Assembly: GCA_945878385.1 (NCBI GenBank)
Contig: CAMCTE010000116.1
Location: 1-8,448 of the forward strand
Direction of reading: 5' to 3'
Origin: Azohydromonas lata NBRC 102462
Lineage (GTDB): Bacteria > Pseudomonadota > Gammaproteobacteria > Burkholderiales > Burkholderiaceae_C
Length of the DNA: 8,448 nucleotides
Below the pieces are notes generated by a model. The model was not told the DNA's origin, did not search any database, and saw only the letters and a list, made by a program, of their open reading frames with translations. Positions within the stretch are counted from its first letter, which is position 1. Every line of letters begins with the position of its first letter. Both the position numbers and the translations under genes were made by a program. This document shows positions 5,961 through 8,448 of the stretch, piece after piece.

Positions 5961-6368
5961 CTAACCAGCAGCCACCCAGTTCTCGACCTCCAACGCCGGC
6001 ACCCGCTCAAACTCCGCCAGGTTGTTCGTGACCAGCACCAAGCCTTCGCTGCGGGCGTGACCCGCGATATGCAGGTCATTGACCCCGATGGGCTGGCCCT
6101 GTTTCTCCAACGCCGCCCGGATGGCCCCGTAGTGTTGAGCGGCCTTGGCGCCATATGGAAGAACGACCAGCCGGCTACAGAAGTCCTCGATGACAGAGAG
6201 ATTGGCCGCCACCTGGCTGCTTTTTTCAGCACCGTGCATCAGTTCGGCCAGGGTGATGGACGAAATGGCCATCCGGCTGGCGTTTGCATTGAAAGTGGCC
6301 AGCACCTCCACGGGGCGCCGCTTCAACACGTAGATGACGATGTTGGTGTCCAGCAGGTAGCGCAGCAT
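5961..6368 (-). CDS. vapC: VapC-family PIN-domain toxin ribonuclease
   Basis: A 135-residue PIN-domain endoribonuclease, the toxin of a type II toxin-antitoxin pair. It starts MLRYLLDTNIVIYVL with the first catalytic Asp7. Glu42 (TLAEL), Asp98 (GVNDLHIAGHA) and the LVTNNLAEFERV block (Asn115, Glu119) complete the metal-binding centre, so it should be active. VapC enzymes usually cleave tRNAs or rRNA; the target here is not known. The ATG at 6366-6368 overlaps the last base of the antitoxin stop codon (TGATG), which implies translational coupling. A TTG codon just before this ATG is in frame but an unlikely start. The gene is immediately upstream of the tRNA-Asp transcription unit with no terminator between. 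Confidence 0.95.
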   Translation of the reverse strand: MLRYLLDTNIVIYVLKRRPVEVLATFNANASRMAISSITLAELMHGAEKSSQVAANLSVIEDFCSRLVVLPYGAKAAQHYGAIRAALEKQGQPIGVNDLHIAGHARSEGLVLVTNNLAEFERVPALEVENWVAAG

Positions 6369-6601
6369 CAAAGCGCTTCCCGCTCGGCCTGGTGCTGGCT
6401 GGCCCGCTGAGGCAGGAAATCATCGCTGACCCGCGGCCCGTCCAAAAAGAAGCTGTCCCAAGTTTGCCCGAGCGGGCAAAGAATGCGCTCGTGACCCTTG
6501 ACACGCACCTCCACTTTCTGAACCCCTTCGGGCAGGCGCACCTCCACAGGCAGGCGCACGGCTTGGGTACGGTTGTTGACGAATACGGTTCCGATGGACA
6601 C
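6368..6601 (-). CDS. vapB: VapB-family antitoxin
   Basis: A 77-residue antitoxin. The N-terminal half (SIGTVFVNNRTQAVRLPVEV) is the swapped-hairpin AbrB/MazE-type DNA-binding domain with the family hallmark NNRTQAVRLP. The C-terminal half (QTWDSFF onwards) should wrap around and block VapC. I place the start at GTG 6599-6601 because AAGGGG lies five bases before it and the protein then begins at the conserved strand. The frame extends to an ATG at 6646, but those 15 residues (MQYTLAIYLF) are not family-like and would cover the promoter region. VapB-VapC complexes usually repress their own operon; a repeat upstream could be the operator. Confidence 0.92.
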   Translation of the reverse strand: MSIGTVFVNNRTQAVRLPVEVRLPEGVQKVEVRVKGHERILCPLGQTWDSFFLDGPRVSDDFLPQRASQHQAEREAL

Positions 6602-6622
6602 GCCAGCCCCTTGAATGAACAG

Positions 6623-6641
6623 GTATATGGCGAGTGTATAT
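6623..6641. promoter_or_regulatory. Repeated GTATAT element, candidate vapBC operator/promoter
   Basis: GTATAT occurs at 6623-6628 and again at 6636-6641, 13 bp apart start to start, 22-40 bp upstream of the vapB start. On the minus strand this reads ATATAC twice and supplies possible -10 elements (TATACA, TATACC). A repeat over the promoter is the usual place for VapBC autoregulation. Confidence 0.4.
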
Positions 6642-6713
6642 TGCACCCCAACGACGTCAAGTCCGCCTACAGCGCAGATGGCGGGCCCTGTTCCCCAACA
6701 ACCTCACCTTGCG

Positions 6714-6733
6714 GTCCGCACCGAAGTGCGGAC
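6714..6733. other. Stable hairpin GTCCGCAC / GTGCGGAC with UUCG loop on the minus strand
   Basis: An 8-bp perfect inverted repeat around a four-base loop. Transcribed leftward, the loop is C(UUCG)G, an exceptionally stable tetraloop; transcribed rightward it is CGAA. No T-run follows on either side, so it is not a classical terminator. It lies between the vapBC promoter and the insertion sequence, in a stretch (6642-6869) with no recognisable gene. Confidence 0.5.
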
Positions 6734-6788
6734 ACGCTCATTGCCATTCGTTCACAAGCGCGACAGCGAACTGCCCAGCACCACGGCT

Positions 6789-6812
6789 ATGCGTCGGGCC
6801 ATGCGTCGGGCG
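6789..6812. repeat. 12-bp tandem repeat (ATGCGTCGGGC, two copies)
   Basis: ATGCGTCGGGC at 6789-6799 is repeated at 6801-6811 with one base between. Two copies only, in noncoding DNA left of the insertion sequence. It may simply be a slippage product. Confidence 0.6.
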
Positions 6813-6869
6813 CATTGACTCATCAGATTTGTTACCGCTGATGCCCCGTTGCCTCATGTAATTTGCTAA

Positions 6870-6890
6870 GGAAGGTCTGCAAAACCCCGT
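6870..6890. repeat. Left terminal inverted repeat of the IS5-family element
   Basis: 21 bp starting GGAAGGTCTGCAAAACC. It matches the reverse complement of the right end at 19 of 21 positions, differing at positions 4 and 13. Confidence 0.9.
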
Positions 6891-6937
6891 GTCACCCCGA
6901 CTGGCGTCGGGCGTGATCGCAGGGGAAGATTCGACTC

Positions 6938-7924
6938 ATGGAACAAACCAACCTCGGCTTTGACCCCCTGCCCAAGAAGACCCGCAAAGAGGTCTTCCTT
7001 GACGAGATGAACCGGGTGGTGCCGTGGCCTGAGTTGGTGGCATTGATCGCGCCCCATGCGCGTGGTGCGCATCAAGCGTTGGGGGGCCGGCCGCCGTTTC
7101 CCGTTGAAGTGATGCTGCGCATTCACTGCCTTCAACTGTGGTGGAACCTGAGTGATCCGGCGATGGAAGAGGAACTCCACGAGCGGCCGCTGTACCGGCA
7201 GTTTGCGGGCTTGATGGGCTCGCGCCGGATACCGGACGAGACGACCATTCTTCGCTTCCGTCACTTGCTCGAGAAGCACGAGTTGGCGCCCAAGATTCTG
7301 AAGACGATCAACGCAGGCTTGGCCGACCAAGGACTGATGCTCAAGACCGGAACACTGGTCGATGCGACGCTGATCGCAGCACCCAGCAGCACCAAGAACA
7401 GCAGCGGCACGCGCGACCCGGAGATGCGCCAAACGAAGAAAGGCAACCAGTGGCACTTTGGCATGAAGGCCCACATCGGCGTGGATGCTGAATCGGGCCT
7501 GGTGCACACCGTGATCGGCACGGCCGCCAACGTCAACGACGTGACCCAAGCCGCAGGTCTTCTTCATGGTGAAGAAACTGATGTCTTCGGTGATGCCGGA
7601 TACCAGGGCGTGGCCAAGCGAGAAGAGGCCAAGGACCTGGATGTGAACTGGCATGTGGCCATGCGGCCGGGTAAGCGCAAGGCACTGGACAAGAACCGTG
7701 CGAGCCAACGATTCATCGATGAACTTGAGAAGCTCAAGGCCAGCATCCGGGCCAAGGCCGAACATCCGTTCCGCGTGATCAAGCAGCAGTTCGGCTTCAC
7801 CAAAGTGCGCTTCCGTGGGATGGCCAAGAACACCGCCAGATTGCACATGCTGTTCGCGATGAGCAACCTGTGGATGGTCCGAAAGGTGATTCTTCAGCGA
7901 GGTGCGATGCCATCCATGGGATAG
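6938..7924 (+). CDS. IS5-family DDE transposase
   Basis: A 328-residue transposase that closely follows the IS5 transposase of Escherichia coli in length and motifs, for example TRKEVFLDEMN, LRIHCLQLWWNLSD, DATLIAAPSSTKN and QTKKGNQWHFGMKAHIGVD. The catalytic triad is Asp142 (TLVDATLI), Asp219 (FGDAGYQG) and Glu275, and the C-terminal signature R-x3-E-x6-K is complete (Arg271, Glu275, Lys282). The frame is uninterrupted, so the element is potentially active. The ATG is preceded at 11 bp by AGGGGA, a rather distant ribosome site. A hairpin just upstream could limit expression from read-through transcripts. Confidence 0.96.
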   Translation: MEQTNLGFDPLPKKTRKEVFLDEMNRVVPWPELVALIAPHARGAHQALGGRPPFPVEVMLRIHCLQLWWNLSDPAMEEELHERPLYRQFAGLMGSRRIPDETTILRFRHLLEKHELAPKILKTINAGLADQGLMLKTGTLVDATLIAAPSSTKNSSGTRDPEMRQTKKGNQWHFGMKAHIGVDAESGLVHTVIGTAANVNDVTQAAGLLHGEETDVFGDAGYQGVAKREEAKDLDVNWHVAMRPGKRKALDKNRASQRFIDELEKLKASIRAKAEHPFRVIKQQFGFTKVRFRGMAKNTARLHMLFAMSNLWMVRKVILQRGAMPSMG

Positions 7925-8059
7925 GTCCGTCCGCAGCGCGGACGAGGGCCCTGAGGGGGCGTCAAACAGCCCCAGATTTGCCCGAAATTGACCGTCTAAA
8001 CGCACTTGCTGTCGCATCGTGAAATCGACTGACTCAATCAAGTCGGCAACGTTCCGGAA

Positions 8060-8080
8060 ACGGGGTTGTGCAGACCATCC
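8060..8080. repeat. Right terminal inverted repeat of the IS5-family element
   Basis: 21 bp; read on the minus strand it starts GGATGGTCTGCACAACC. It is followed directly by CTAG, the presumed target-site remnant. Confidence 0.9.
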
Positions 8081-8285
8081 CTAGGGCACGAGCCGTGCCA
8101 ACCGGGCTCGCGGCCTGCAAGTGCTTGTATTCATTGATGAAACCGCAGCCCCAGCTGCATGGCTCATCGAAGCCACTCCCATTTGTGTAAGAGTTTTCGA
8201 CGCGCGTTGTGAGCATCACCGTGCAAATGGCGCCGTGAGCCACACCCTCAGGCACGTTTGAAGCACAACGCTGCACCCTCAAGAG
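8081..8285. other. Intergenic stretch with no recognisable gene
   Basis: About 205 bp between the insertion sequence and the repeat array. A minus-strand frame open from 8282 continues into the IS end to 8034, so its C-terminus is IS sequence and it is not a natural gene. A short plus-strand frame (reading QVLVFIDETAAPAAW near 8120) opens with a phrase seen in some IS630-type transposases, but the following residues do not fit, so I make no call. It could be remnant DNA cut by the IS insertion. Confidence 0.3.
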
Positions 8286-8430
8286 ATTTCTTGTCGCTCA
8301 GGGCGTAATCTTGTCATCAATCTTGTCAAATGGCTTCGCTTAGCGATAAGATTGGATCGTATTCTTGTCACACAACAAGATTGAGCTGAAAACTCTCTTG
8401 ACTGACAAGATTGACCAAGCTGACAGGATT
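8286..8430. repeat. Array of about eight AATCTTGTCA / TGACAAGATT repeats in both orientations
   Basis: The 10-mer AATCTTGTCA is exact at 8307-8316 and 8319-8328 (12 bp apart) and near-exact at 8361-8370; a partial copy with the CTTGTC core is at 8286-8295. The reverse form TGACAAGATT is exact at 8403-8412, 9/10 at 8421-8430 and 8/10 at 8344-8353 and 8373-8382. Two pairs form inverted repeats: TCTTGT-CACACA-ACAAGA (8363-8380) and TCTTG-ACTGA-CAAGA (8396-8410). The DNA here is visibly AT-richer than its surroundings. The array ends 9 bp before an ATG at 8440 that could begin a plus-strand gene outside the window. This layout suits multiple binding sites for one protein, such as a recombinase, replication initiator or repressor. 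Confidence 0.75.
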
Positions 8431-8448
8431 CGCCGCACCATGACGCCT

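Larger units (their letters stand above)
6870..8080 (+). mobile_element. Complete IS5-family (IS5 group) insertion sequence, 1211 bp
   Basis: The element is bounded by imperfect 21-bp terminal inverted repeats and contains one intact DDE transposase gene. Both ends begin GGAAGGTCTGC / GGATGGTCTGC read inward. The flanking tetranucleotides CTAA (left, 6866-6869) and CTAG (right, 8081-8084) fit the YTAR targets of the IS5 group but differ at the last base, so the duplication is not perfect. A 6-bp hairpin (CCCGAC-TGGC-GTCGGG, 6896-6911) lies between the left end and the transposase start. Two more lie after the gene (GTCCGC-AGC-GCGGAC at 7929-7943 and GGGGC/GCCCC at 7956-7973). The last 156 bp after the gene hold no ORF I would support. 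Confidence 0.93.

Noticed and set aside
6368..6646. The longer vapB version starting at ATG 6646
   Set aside because: The extra 15 residues are not family-like and cover the promoter repeats; the GTG at 6601 has a better ribosome site.
6866..8041. A 391-codon open frame on the minus strand across the insertion sequence
   Set aside because: It is antisense to an intact, well-recognised IS5 transposase and reads as low-complexity shadow sequence typical of GC-rich DNA.
8034..8282. An 82-codon minus-strand frame at the right IS border
   Set aside because: It crosses the IS end, so its last part is IS sequence, and the rest is not recognisable.
8286..8430. CRISPR array
   Set aside because: The repeats are only 10 bp, occur in both orientations and have irregular short spacings.

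Overview
The window is GC-rich DNA with the codon use and gene families of a betaproteobacterium. A member of the Comamonadaceae (Acidovorax-like) is my best guess from the protein styles, not from any search. It divides into a core chromosomal part (about 1-5760) and an accessory part (about 5960-8448), with a tRNA-Asp gene at the junction.

Core part. At the left edge a minus-strand gene begins at 395 and runs out of the window. Its 131 visible residues look like a receiver-type domain without the phosphorylation residues. It lies just downstream of a textbook -24/-12 (sigma-54) promoter at 431-446. On the plus strand follow a GAF-like/GGEEF diguanylate cyclase (675-1709), a membrane-anchored M23 (LytM-type) peptidoglycan endopeptidase (1845-2792) and a bactofilin (2822-3274). 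The last two form the known bactofilin/M23 cell-shape pairing. Converging on them from the minus strand are a receiver plus HD-GYP protein (4114-5214) and, downstream of it, a response regulator whose HTH lies N-terminal to its receiver (3312-4019). A c-di-GMP synthase and a predicted c-di-GMP phosphodiesterase therefore flank a cell-wall-shaping module. A perfect TGTGA-N6-TCACA (CRP/FNR-family) site lies about 105-120 bp upstream of the HD-GYP gene, inside the 3' end of a small minus-strand ORF (5285-5500).

Junction. tRNA-Asp(GTC) at 5681-5757 (minus strand) has an encoded CCA end, a strong intrinsic terminator and a plausible promoter about 160 bp upstream.

Accessory part. A VapBC toxin-antitoxin operon (5961-6601, minus strand) ends only 13 bp from the -35 box of the tRNA promoter. 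Next come a spacer with a very stable UUCG hairpin and a small tandem repeat, then a complete IS5-family insertion sequence (6870-8080) with 21-bp imperfect terminal inverted repeats and an intact DDE transposase. After about 200 bp in which I recognise nothing, the window ends in an AT-richer stretch (8286-8430) holding about eight copies, in both orientations, of the 10-mer AATCTTGTCA/TGACAAGATT. This array stops about 10 bp before a possible start codon at 8440. It is the least explained structure in the window and the best candidate for something new.
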